Source: Ephydatia muelleri
Taxonomy: Eukaryota; Porifera; Demospongiae; Spongillida; Spongillidae
Length of the DNA stretch: 64,000 nt
NCBI GenBank assembly: GCA_013339895.1
Contig: JABACO010000007.1
Coordinates: 9,753,635-9,817,634 of the forward strand
Direction: 5' to 3'
Made by a program: the position numbers and the translations under genes
Notes under the pieces: model-generated
Databases searched by the model: none
Seen by the model: only the letters and a program-made list of their open reading frames with translations
What the model was told of the DNA's origin: nothing
Shown here: in pieces, positions 42,503 through 54,059 of the stretch
How positions within the stretch are numbered: position 1 is the stretch's first letter
Layout: each line of letters begins with the position of its first letter

Positions 42503-45500
42503 ATGCATTCACCAGTTTGCCTTCAATTCAACTGTGGCTTTGCAAGAACAGCAATCCGTGAGCTAACTCCCCTGTGAAAAAGACCTAGTAACAATAGCAT
42601 TGTTACAGAATTCAGACAGCTATTTGGAGATGTTCCAAACTTTGGGGTAACAGATTGTATGTTTGAATGTAGTCACCATTGGTAGGAATCAAAGTTTGTG
42701 CGAACTGCTGACATCGTAATACAGCAGTTCGCAGGGAAATGGAGGCAACCTGATGGAAAGAAAAAATACCAAACTTCATTCTGCATAGCAAATTGGAAAC
42801 AGCTTACTCAGAAGGAGAAATCTAACCACACACTATCCAACTGTACAGAGTACTACAGCAAGTATGGCAACCTCCAACGTATATATCCTACAAAGCCAAC
42901 ATATCTACATGGAGTGGAGGAGGCTTCGTCCACATACATAGAATGTGACACTTCCAAGCAAAATGATGGGGCAGACTCTGAAATTGAGGAGAAAAGAAAG
43001 GAAAGTCAAGTGATGTTAAAAATGAAGTACAGAACGAAAAAGGTAAAAGATAAACTGGAAGCACAGTACAAAAAGGATGACATTGACATGGTGATAGGAA
43101 ACAGAATGAGTTGGTCTAAGTACAATAAGATGAGGTTAAGCCAATCCTTTGAAACAAGAGAGGAAGCATTGCTGCGAACAACCACCAAAGGTATTATTGA
43201 GAGAAGGCATGGTGTAACAACTGAAAATCTTGCTATAGACAAAGAGGCACTTCTACAGGAGGCGAACCAATGGTCACCAGATCAGCACATCAACAACTGG
43301 AGTGAAGTTGGAAACAAGTATGGGCTTACCTGCCACAACAGAGGTCAGGTGATTAATAAGTTTCTTTCTGGTCATGGCATTGCAGTGGCACAGAAGCGAC
43401 AGAGAGGTAACATTGCAAGGAGGAAGAGGTTAAAGCTCCCTGGAGGTGAGATATCCCAGCTAACTCATCCAACTGTGAGGGTAGAAAAGCAAATTCTTCA
43501 GGAAAGGGTAAACTGTGGACAGTACATGGAAGGTAAAGCAATAGAACCAAAACAGTTTGAATGCTTTCATGTCAACAGGACAACGAATGAAGTAGAACAG
43601 CATCAAACAACCGTACATGCTCGTCTAATTCCCTTGGATGAAATTCGCGAGCGAATTTTACGACACACAAGTATGGGTATTGTGCGTATATGTAAGGTAG
43701 ACATAGAGAACCTTTCAAATGAGGAATTTAAAACCTATCTTTGCAGGATTAGTGAACATAACGAGACAAATGACACGGAACAAAATCAGTTGCTAGCCAT
43801 CAAACACATGAGCACAAGACACTTCAAAATTTGGCATGATCATTCAAGCATTGCTGGGCATAGTCATTTATTAGTTATGATAGCTGCCATATATGACCCA
43901 GCATTCTACTTAACTTCTGAGGAGGTGGTGAGCAACATGGACATACCCAAAATAGTAGAAGAGCTTGAGGTTCATATATTGGGTATGTCTGGCTCGTCAG
44001 AACATGAACAAGCCCTATTCAATGAGCACTGTTTGGACCAGATCCGGAATGCAAAATCTTTGTGCGCACCTAATGGAAAACGGATATACGATGTTATTCG
44101 GATTTTTCATGGTGACAATCCAGCACAACAATATGAAACTGGAAATAAAATTGGGGGAAATCATCCCTGTACAATGTGTCACACACCTGCTTCACAGTTT
44201 GATGACCTTGCGTTTTGCTTCAAGGCAGATGATGTTTCCCTGGCTCAAAGACAATCATTTCTGCTATCTGGATGCATGTGGAAAGAGCAGAAACAAAAGC
44301 CATTAGAAAAGTGAAGTGTGGTGCAGTTAAGGAAAGAATTGAAATTCCGGGGCATGGAGGTGAATGGAAAGCTAAAACCAGAGCTAGAGAGAGATTTAGC
44401 CAATCTTTGCAAAGGAATTCAACTGTGAGGGTAGAAAAGCAAATTCTTCAGGAAAGGGTAAACAGTGGACAGTACATGGAAGGTATAGCAATAGAACCAA
44501 AACAGTTTGAATGCTTTCATGTGAACAGGACAACGAATGAAATAGAACAGCATAAAGCAACTGTACATGCTCGTCTAATTCCCTTGGATGAAATTCGCGA
44601 GCGAATTTTACAACGATGGGTATTGTGCGTATATGTAAGGTAGACGTAGAGAACCTTTCAAATGAGGAATTAAAAACCTATCTTTGCAGTATTAGTGAAC
44701 ATAACGAGACAAATGACACGTTTTGCGTTTTGCTTCAAGGCAGATGATGTTTCCCTGGCTCAAAGGCAATCATTTCTGCTATCTGGATGCATGTGGAAAG
44801 AGCAGAAATAAAAGCCATTAGAAAAGTTAAGTGTGGTGCAGTTAAGGAAAGAATTGAAATTCCAAGGCATAGAGGTTAATGGAAAGCTAAAACTAGAGCT
44901 AGAGAGAGATTTAGCTAATCTTTGCAAAGGAATTGCAAATTTTCCAGCACTCCTGCAACCCTGTCCTGACACTGCATTGGAATGTCTAAACTTAGGGGAC
45001 TATGAAGTGTCAGGAGTTGAGCCCCTACATGACTTTAAAGGTCACATGAGCAATTTGCTAGAAGAGCTGCCTTTTCATGTTGTTGGAAAAGCATATGAAG
45101 AATTGGCTGTAATCAAGAAGTCTGTATTGGGAAAAAGTACATTGAGGTGTGTTGATTACAGAAAGGCAGCAATTCTTGTAAGCCATGCTATCCGTAAAGC
45201 AGATGTGCGTGTTGAAGCTGACAGAAAGACTCTTGTTGACACAGCTGTAGAGATTTGTGAAATCATGTACAGCCAAAACAACATGCGAACAAAACGCAAC
45301 ATACTTTGACTTCACAACATCTCATTTTTACATGGCAGGCTATGTTTAACCTTATTCAGCAATCCAAAGTCCATATCACAACGTAAAATGTTTGGCACCT
45401 ACTTTCATTCCATCATGTGCCGCAGTGCTCAACTGTACCCTACAATCAACTTACGATCTCTAAATACAGAACACAAAGAGAGAACATTCAATCAAATAAA

Positions 45501-46420
45501 TACTATTAGTCAACAAACATCAAACAGACACCCACAATATGTCATTGACAATGCAGTCATTCGAATTCAAGCAGAAAAAGGAGTGAATGGGTTGATGCGT
45601 GATGTTACAAAGACACAACAAAGTGATGTGAGTAAACTTGCAAGCACATGGCAACACCCAGGCAATACAACTTTTACATCAACATACATAGACAGCCACA
45701 GCTTACTATTTCAAGCCCACCTGGAGCGAATATGTGATTTTCTACTCCCAGGACATGGTATTTGGTGGAAGCACACAGCGACAGGAATTGAGTTTCTTGA
45801 TGGTCCTGGGGAAAAAAACGGACACCCTGAGGGGCCATCACTTCAACATTATCGGTCCTGTATAATGGAAAACATTTCACAAGTCATAAATACATGGGAA
45901 ACATGTTTGAGGGACAACATCACACTTCCAGTTTCAAGAGTATGGAAGTATGGCTCTGATGGTAACCTGGCAGTCATTGATTCAGTGGAAGATACCATGT
46001 CATATGTATGATAATTCCCATTGTACTACAGATCATAACAGTTCAGAAATGGTTCCAAACCTATCATCTTCAAGTGACGCTGTGCAAGCCATCTGTGATA
46101 CTACTTCTAAGACTACTTCGAAGAAACTCAATTTAGCACAAAGAAACGAGAATATTACAACAAAATTGTGCAAGTTACTGCTTGAAATCATGCCAGAGAG
46201 CGATTTAATACTGCAATTTGACAAGCTTCGTGCAGAAAAAAAAAACAGAAAGAAAAAAGGCATATATTTAAGCAAGGAAAATTCTTCAAAGCTCTTATAC
46301 TTATCAAACATTATAATGGATAAAGTTAAAAAGAGCTACAAAAAACACGCCAATGATGGGGATACCAAAAAAGCTGCAAAATGTATACAAATACTTCGCA
46401 CAGAGTGGAAAGATGTTTAA
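42503..46420 (+). pseudogene. RAG1-core-like DDE transposase, copy 3, nearly full length but broken
   Basis: The start resembles copy 1 (FNCGFARTAIREL against VNCGYCRVAMKEL). In-frame stops follow at 42575 and near 42683, then 42698-44311 is open. It carries the first Asp at 43838 (IWHDHSSIAGH), the second Asp at 44114 (GDNPAQQYE) and CTMC at 44168-44179; the second Asp to Cys spacing is 18, as in copy 1. A partial tandem duplication follows (see 44419-44935). The C-terminal half has EPLHDFKGHMSNLLEELP (Asp at 45031), YFHSIMCRS (about 45400) and LNTEHKERTFNQ with the candidate Glu near 45469, then QAHLERICDFLLPGHGIWW. The second zinc-ligand His is Arg here, and a TGA lies at 45307. A short last piece to 46420 is in another frame. 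It probably is inactive. It begins 730 bp from the N-RAG-like gene, in the opposite direction. Confidence 0.75.
43467..44935 (+). repeat. Partial tandem duplication inside RAG1-core-like copy 3
   Basis: The stretch from about 43467 (CAACTGTGAGGGTAGAAAAG) to 44416 is repeated from 44419 to about 44935, but the second copy lacks the middle (from about 43765 to 44205 of the first). Copies differ at a few percent of sites, so the event is old enough to have diverged. It removes the continuity of the frame between the CTMC region and the HDFKGH region. Confidence 0.85.
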
Positions 46421-46504
46421 CATTCCAGCAACCATGTGTAGTTTGTTTTTGCCTTTTGAACATCAAGTAATACGTATCTACATGCATTAATACATATGTG
46501 CACT

Positions 46505-47430
46505 GGAGAGTTTTTGGCCCCTCCCACCTGAGGACCGTGGCTATGTCATCATTACACACACAAACATTGAGTAAGTTGGATACTGCTTAATCACCAGGGA
46601 AGCATTGTACTGGTGAGGCTGTGCATTCTGGACCTCACCAAGAGGCTACCTGACTTGGTAAGATCCAGCTCATATCACTGGTCCCTCCCACCTGAGGACC
46701 GTGGCTATGTCGTCATTACACACACAAACATTGAGTAAGTTAGATACTTCTTAAACCAGGGAAGCATGGTACTGGTGAGGCTGTGCATTCTGGACCTCAC
46801 CCAGAGGCTACCTGACTTGGTAATATCCGGCTCATGTCACTGGCCCCTCCCACCTGAGGACCATGGCTATGTAATCATTACACACACAAACATTGAGTAA
46901 GTTAGATGCTTCTTAATCACCAGGGAAGCATGGTACTGGTGAGGCTGTGCATTCTGGACCTCACCCAGAAGCTATCTGACTTGGTATCATCCAGCTCATG
47001 TCATTGGCCCCTCCCACTAGAGGACCGTGGCTATGTCGCCATTACACCCACATACATTGAGTAAGTTAGATACTGCTTAATCACCAGGGAAGCATGGTAC
47101 TGGTGAGGCTGTGCATTCTGGACCTCACCCAGAGGCTACCTGACTTGGTAATATCCAGCTCATGTCGTTGGCCCCTCCCACCTGAGGACCGTGGCTATGT
47201 CATCATTACATTGAGTAAGTTAGATACTGCTTAATCACCAGGGAAGCATGGTACTGGTGAGGCTGTGCATTCTGGACATCACCCAGAGGCTACCTGACTT
47301 GGTAGTATCCAGCTCATGTCATTGGCTATTCCCACCTGAGGACCATGGCTATGTCATCATTGCACCCACATTCGTTGAGTAAGTTAGATATTGCATTGTA
47401 AGCAGGGAAGCATGATACTGGTGAGACTGT
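46505..47430 (+). repeat. Left array, about 5.5 units of a 162-164-bp repeat
   Basis: AGGACC(G/A)TGGCTATGT occurs at 46531, 46695, 46857, 47021, 47185 and 47339, giving steps of 164, 162, 164, 164 and 154. Each unit also contains TTGAGTAAGTTAGATACT, CAGGGAAGCATGGTACTGG and GGCCCCTCCCACCTG. The last unit is diverged and shortened. It starts 85 bp after the end of RAG1-core-like copy 3. Confidence 0.92.
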
Positions 47431-47599
47431 ACATGAGGTGTGGCATATGATATTGGGAGACAGAGAATTATCATTGTCATGGAAGGGTTTAAGTGACAAG
47501 TTGCTTGCTTGTGGTCGATGTTGTACTTGATCATGATGAGAGTGGTAACAATCTGTTTGTGTGCATATTCATTGTATTTAAAGTTGTATTATAGAATCT

Positions 47600-50500
47600 G
47601 CAGAGCTTACCTCAGGCCATACAATTAGCTTATTTATGCGGGATGTGGTAACTGATGCTATCTTATTGTTATCACTTTCCACTTCAGTGAGATAATGAAA
47701 AATCTCTGAAACCTTTGGGAATAAATAGAAATCTGCATGTTAATGAGTAACTGCATACAATTTCCATACCATATCATAACAGGGTTGTAATGGCCAGTTT
47801 CAATCAGATTTCATGTTCTTCTCCACTTTTGAAATGTGCTGATAGAATACACTTTTTTTGTTTTCCAGACTGGATCCTTCTGATGGCAGGCTGCGTCAGG
47901 CATAAACAATTAATTTATATTCCTAAACTGACATGCGGTATTTACTTCCATTTCTTTCACCACTTTTCTGATAAAATCTCTAACAAATGGGCACTGTTGT
48001 TTTCTGAGAGGTTTTGCAGTAAAATTGACATATACAACTGGATTGTATTGCCTTATACGTATACGGTTTTCTTTTCATTGATGGAAGATATCTCATGTAG
48101 TGATCTTTGCCCCATTTAAGTGCACATAAATCATCTGGATCTGGTTGATAGATATATGTGGGAACTAAAAAACTGGGGTCCCTCTCTTCTTCATCCTCAT
48201 CACTTTTGTCATTACAATCATCAATATTGCCATCGTCTTCATAACCATCACTCATATCATGGTCCTTCCCAATACTTTGATCCAGAACACTATCATCGCT
48301 GTTCTCATTCTCAACATGTGCAGCTTGATTTTCAGTACTGCTTTCTTTTATGATAGCTTGTCCTACATGCTTCATGTTTGAGAATATTGTGATCACAATC
48401 GAGCGATCACAATTTGTAATTAATTTATTTACTTACTGCCGATTGTAGAGAACAGAGAGCACCAAGTGATAGCTCATGTGCCATTTGCAATCTAAATTTG
48501 TTAATCAAGTCCTTGTTTAGAAGGAAAGGTACAATGAAATTATTTTTCTAGATGATGCAAAGTATCATATAACACATCATACCTTACCTGTGTGTGCAGA
48601 CAAGGGAATCCTTCAACAAGTATTCTTGAAGCCTAAAAGTTGTGTTCATCATCACATTAGGACATGTAATCATAATATTATATTCTTGCAAAGCACACAA
48701 AGACTCCACAATCTTGTGAATTGTTCTGCATGGGATTATCTGTACCTCCAGTCTTTAGAGAGGAAAGGTGTGCATTGAGTATAACTGCATAAAGCACTAT
48801 ATATACCATTACATCACTAAACTTCCAATCTGAGCTTGAGAGTTGAGTCTTACTAGAATATTGTACTTCGATGACCATATACATCCTTGATACAAAAAGA
48901 AAATAATTATTTTTGACAGGACAAATTTTCCCTTTCACCATATCCAATTGACAGCATCTTCATTGCTGCAATTTAGTGAATCAATGCAGTGAATTTCCTT
49001 TGACTGAAGATAAACAACCTGCAATCCAGTTTTGTTTATCCACAGGAACATGTACAGAGTTCTGAAGCAGATCCAAATAAGCAGCAATGATCTGTTGAAT
49101 AAGAGTACTTATTGATTTGACCATAATATGTGGAAAATACTTTACTCTTGAGCTGATCCATTCTCCACTTATCAATGATATTAAATCACATTTCTCTAGC
49201 TGAAAACTGGAGTGTGGTTTTGCTTCTTTTGTCCTAAGCTGAAAGAAAGTTGTTGTTCATTGTATGCATTAATTTAATAAATCAACCTCAGCTTCAATTT
49301 CCATTGGTAAACCGGAATACTCCTGAATTGAAGTATTCCATTATGCAACCCTTCAAATATGTAACAGCAACACACATGCCACTTACCAGAGTGTGGAACT
49401 TCTGCAAATACATTGGAGGTGGATTGGAATTGCATCTGTCCAGGAATGTCTGCAAATCAATCAATGCATTGATGTGATGCGACTCAAACATGCATGCCAA
49501 CACCTACGGATGTCATAGATGTTGTATAGATTGCCAATGATACATTCTCCTAAAATTGAACACAATATAAATGTCATAATATGCTTACATTCTTTACCTT
49601 CACTTCGTTTGAGCAATTGTAATCAGGAAGCGAAATCAAACTGAGTTCTACATCATTATAATGAATCCACGCGTTCCTGCTCCGCACAATGCATGTGTCT
49701 GAAAGAAGTTAACTTAATAAGTGATTTATTGTATTCTTCAAGGATTACAATGTCCTTCATTAGCACTTTTTTCGTGATGAAGCTAAATAAATAAATGAAT
49801 AAATATCATTACTGTAATGTACGGATACAAACTTACCACTAAGGCACTTAGTTCATAGACACTATTGACACTGGAACATGGATGAGTCAGTTGGTATGAT
49901 CTGTAATACAAATAAGTCATTTGTGTTCAATGGGAATTGTCATGCAAACCTTGGAACTTCAATTCTGGTTTTTAGCTTTCTGTATGTGTTATTGGCTGAT
50001 ACTCTTGAGCAATGAATAATTAGGATAGATGGAAATGATAATTCTCTCTGCTGAACTAATAAACGTTGGTTGCAACCTTCACAGAATCTATAGTGTAAAT
50101 GGCATTTTAAAAAATGCCATTAATACTTTCTTGCTTTGTTCATTGCAATTAATACATTCTATTGATGAATATATGGTGCCACAGTAAGATTGTTAATCAA
50201 CATACATCTGATTCTTATGAGAGAATGGTTTAGGTGGCTTCTGTTGAAAATATCCAATAGAATTGTTGATGGCGTCATTGTTGACTTTTCTCTTTGACCA
50301 TTTTTCACAAATTTGGCGAGAACCTTTTATGGACTCGGATGTCTGTAACATAAAAAAAGCAATTCATATGAAAAATAAACAAAATACATTTATAGACACC
50401 TTCAGCCTTTTTCTTGAGGACTTATGTAGGTCATCATAGAATTGCCGCTGTCTTCCCAATATTACTGGATAGTGATTGCGAATAAAAACATCTGGTCTCA

Positions 50501-53500
50501 TGTGCATTTCTGTATGATCTATCCTCTTCAAGATGTAGTTCCATGCTTCTATTGTTCCTGCTGTTTTGCACATATCCCTAGAAAGCTGACAAAGTGAACT
50601 TATTAAAAATAACATACTTAAATGGTAATTGTATAATACTTGTTTTCCATGTGATGCCTCCTGTTTATGGCGTTGAAGGTCCCCTACAATAGAACACCAA
50701 TGTAAGTCATGTTCAAGATGTGTAATGTAGAATGTGCCTTACCAAGCATAAGTCCACTCCAAAATGGAGCCATTGGAAACCAATTTTTCATTAATGCATC
50801 AAAGTATTCAGGCTTATAATACTTGTTTACAGTACTACCTCCATCAATGAGTACCACCTTATCTGTTTTTCGGCTAAAGTAAGCTCCAAATGGATGATGA
50901 ACAGGAAGATTGAAGTCATGATCAACAACAGCATCAGGTTGTTCAGCCTCGTCTTGAAAGCATAGCTGGTCTTCTCGAAAGGAATTGACCATACTGACTA
51001 AAGAATTATATGCCGTTACCATGCCATCAGTTTCCATCTTAGAGCAATACAATAACTTAAACAAACATACGATTTTTGACAACTCGTCAAGTGTTGAACA
51101 GTTTACTGCAATGGAAAAGCAGTACATACTAAACCTGTATTGCTCATTTTGAAACCTAAATGGGAAATAACCAGTAATATTTATATTTGTAGTATAATGA
51201 AACGCACCACTTTTTGGTGTCCTTCTTGACTGAATTCATGACATGGCTGGTACAGGCATGAGGCAAAATTTTTGAGAAGTCTTTGGGTTTACCTGAACCA
51301 CTCACAATTCTAAAAACTCTATGTAGGTAATCTCCAATTGATTCCATGCAGTACACTTGGAGAAAGCTGATCAGAAGCACTTGACTCCGGTCAATGATGA
51401 CTTGACCAGGATTTATCAAATTACATGCACCGTACAATAAACTCTCAGCTCGTCTAAAACTTTGCAGAAAAAAAGATATGGAAAGCACTGTGTGGTCCTC
51501 TGTAATTAGCTCTGCAACAGCAATTGGAGCCTTTCCATCAACAGGATGCTTTAAAACAATTGCATAATAATAGACAGTAGGCTGTTTACGTATTTTCTTG
51601 GGTAAGGCAACTATTGTACCTGTTGCATCACAAAACAGTGGAGAGGATTTGGCTATCTCATGGTACAAACGAACTGAGGCCTCATTGTAACATATGACAC
51701 TGAATGGTGCAACATGAATATGCTGGATAAAGCCTTTAACCAGATTTATTACTAGAAACTGATTCCATTAAGAATTCAGTTTGAAGTATTAAGAGTGACA
51801 TAATAAGATCCTTATCACATTGCATTGCCAGCCTTGCTTCTGATGATATTTTTCTGATTACTGAACTTGAACACCCAACTCCATTTCTATTCCCTGATGC
51901 ATACTGCTCAGAGCTAAGAGCTATCAGCCTTTGATGGTACTCTTTTGATGGTGCAGTGTGCGCCATTTGAAAATGTTGTTGAATGTCGTTCCTTACAGAC
52001 AAACTAATATGTCGAGCTTTTGTTTCCCCTGTAACGTGCTGCGTAGATCCAGTGAACATCACCTCAACAATGACACTATCTGCATGAATGTTTTGTTTAG
52101 TTATAGAAAGCCTTGCAGTTACTGGACATGAAGAAAAGGTGCAATAAGCATCTGCTCTAAAAATTGAACTAAACTGTTTCCTTGACTGGACTTGCTTCTT
52201 CCAGTGTCGCTTAAAAGCAAAACAGCAGCACTGGTTGATCTCAGATAGCCCATTTGCCATTATGTGCACCCAAGACGGGTTAATAGTGTCACCTATGCAG
52301 ATTGTATCCCACACTATCTTTGTGATTGAAAAAGAACCACGATGTAGTATGGATTTACAAAACATGTTGCTTGTTGGTAAGTCAGCAGATTGGGCAAGCA
52401 GTTCTGCTGTAATTCTACATAGATCTGTTCGCTGAAACAAACAAAGCACTATTAAATAATGTCACAAATTGTATAATATCTCCTATGTATTAACCTATTG
52501 CTTGTCATGTTCAGAACGAAATGAAGGCAAAGGTTATAAATAATAATTACTCTGCACACTTAAGTCATTTTACTAGTTATGGTAATACGATTAATTGAAC
52601 TATGTTAGGATTGTTGTAAGCAGATATGTAATTGTATCAAATCCCTCAAATATAAACATACTCTAAATGCGTAAGTCGGGCTTAGGATAGTGAAATACAT
52701 ATGCATACACTGCATACCAGATATGACTATGCATTTAGATCACTAGCTAATGAAATACGAGCACACTCACTATGCAAACCACACAAACTCATATAGAACT
52801 CTAAAAAATTCAAACCTGTTGAGAAGTTGGAATGCCTCTTGATTCACTTGATAATTCTGTAGCAGCAGTACATATGGAGTACATGATTCATGTAAAGCTG
52901 TTTATACCTTTAATGTAGAAAGGATCCTCAATACACTCCTTACAGCAGGTAGGACATTTGTAAGTCTCAATAGATGATGCTTCTTCTGTACTAATACCTA
53001 CACAGCTACCATGAAACCAGTCATTGCAATAATCACAACCAATCATGAATCTAGAATGAAATGCATAATGGTAGTTAAGCAATTTGTTACCAGCAATAAT
53101 CTTACTTTGATGGATCGTAAGGTTGTTGACATTAACAATACAGTTGTAATGATTCCATCTTCACTCCCTGTTACAAATCCATTCCACAGTATATAATATG
53201 CATCAATACAAAGTACGTAATTTCTGCACACCTTGTCATCTCTTCTCAGTGGCAATTCACTTGTTGATTCAGCCTGATAGAAATTCACAAAGTAATAAGT
53301 TAGGCCAACATTACATTATCATGCGAACAGTGCCATGCTGTATCAACGAATCCTCTTTTTCACATGCTTGAAGTGCATCTATTCTATCACCCTCCTCTTC
53401 AGGCACTCTGATAATCCCTTTTTCAACTTCATCAACATCATTGGTCTCAGGCCCAGGAACTATTTCATCTCCCTCCAATGGATTGGTAACCGTACTGTCA

Positions 53501-53795
53501 TTAAGCTCACCTAAAGGGGGGCAAAAAACAAACATCAGTTAGTGCAGATTGGTAAACACCATTCTACCTAGCAATGTGAGCAGATTGCCTCTGTTACTTC
53601 TCCAGTATTTGTACACAGCCAGTACATACTTGTCTGATGGCCTGCTACAGCCAGAGAGAGATACAGCTACTAAAAACCAGTACCCACATGGAGCTTTCCT
53701 TGAGACCTCAAGAGGGGGCTGACCTCTATCGATAAGGACAGCTACAAAACGTGCAGGATCAATGTTGTATTTTGTCCTTCCCTGAGAAGATTTTG
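47600..53795 (-). CDS. Many-exon gene: PHD-like finger, MULE-type transposase core, C19-like and Ulp1-like protease parts
   Basis: Exons from 53790 downward: 53790-53570 (ARFVAVLIDRGQPP), an acidic linker (53530-53320), a PHD-like finger (53060-52920: GCDYCNDWFHGSCVGIS, YKCPTC; first Cys pair not found) and 52440-51740 (RLSITKQNIHADSVIVEVMF, SVIRKISSEARL). 51668-51160 holds the MULE core: FCDATGT (Asp at 51629), VIIDRSQVLL (second Asp 79 residues on), ACTSH. 51040-50690 is a spacer exon. 50600-50370 has GTIEAWNYILK (candidate Glu). 50100-49950 (FCEGCNQRLLVQQRELSFPS) and 49690-49600 (WIHYNDVELSLISLPDY) resemble a C19 ubiquitin-protease C-terminal part. 49190-48990 and 48780-48680 resemble a Ulp1 protease, ending NSQDCGVFVC. 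An acidic tail is at 48390-48120. Introns are short with GT-AG sites. Names and exon joins are inference. Confidence 0.6.
48680..49190 (-). other. Ulp1/SENP-like cysteine protease region within the MULE-type gene
   Basis: CDLISLISGEWISSRV (about 49190-49145) fits the start of Ulp1 domains (gWLxDxxI). VHVPVDKQNWIAG (about 49060-49020) fits the VPxNxxxHW strand, but the His is not visible. DNPMQNNSQDCGVFVCFARI (48740-48680) fits the QxNxxDCGxFVC catalytic Cys motif very well (Cys codon near 48710). Ulp1-like proteases are known passengers of plant MULEs (Kaonashi) and of fish Zisupton elements. Confidence 0.6.
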
Positions 53796-54059
53796 CAAAA
53801 TAAACAATGCAGACACCCTAAAGCAGCAACATGCTAACACAATTTCAACCACTGAATAAAGCAAGGAAAAAATCCGTGCTTAAATACTAGCTAGGAATAT
53901 TCTAGACAATAAGTATTCTACACCAAGTCATGCCACTCACACAATAGTGCTAATAGAGAATTAACACATTCACATCAATGCTAATAAAGAGAAAATTGAC
54001 ACAGGTCAGATAGTCTCTCAGTAGGAGAACCACTATAATGCTTCCCTGAGGTGATTACA

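Noticed and set aside
42698-44314. 538-codon ORF as a complete gene
   Set aside because: It starts at a GTG downstream of two in-frame stops and ends at a duplication junction; copy 1 shows the protein is much longer on both sides.
39200-46500. Recombination-signal-like ends (CACAGTG heptamer with A-rich nonamer) around the N-RAG/core pair
   Set aside because: Looked for by eye; no convincing inverted pair found, so no claim is made.
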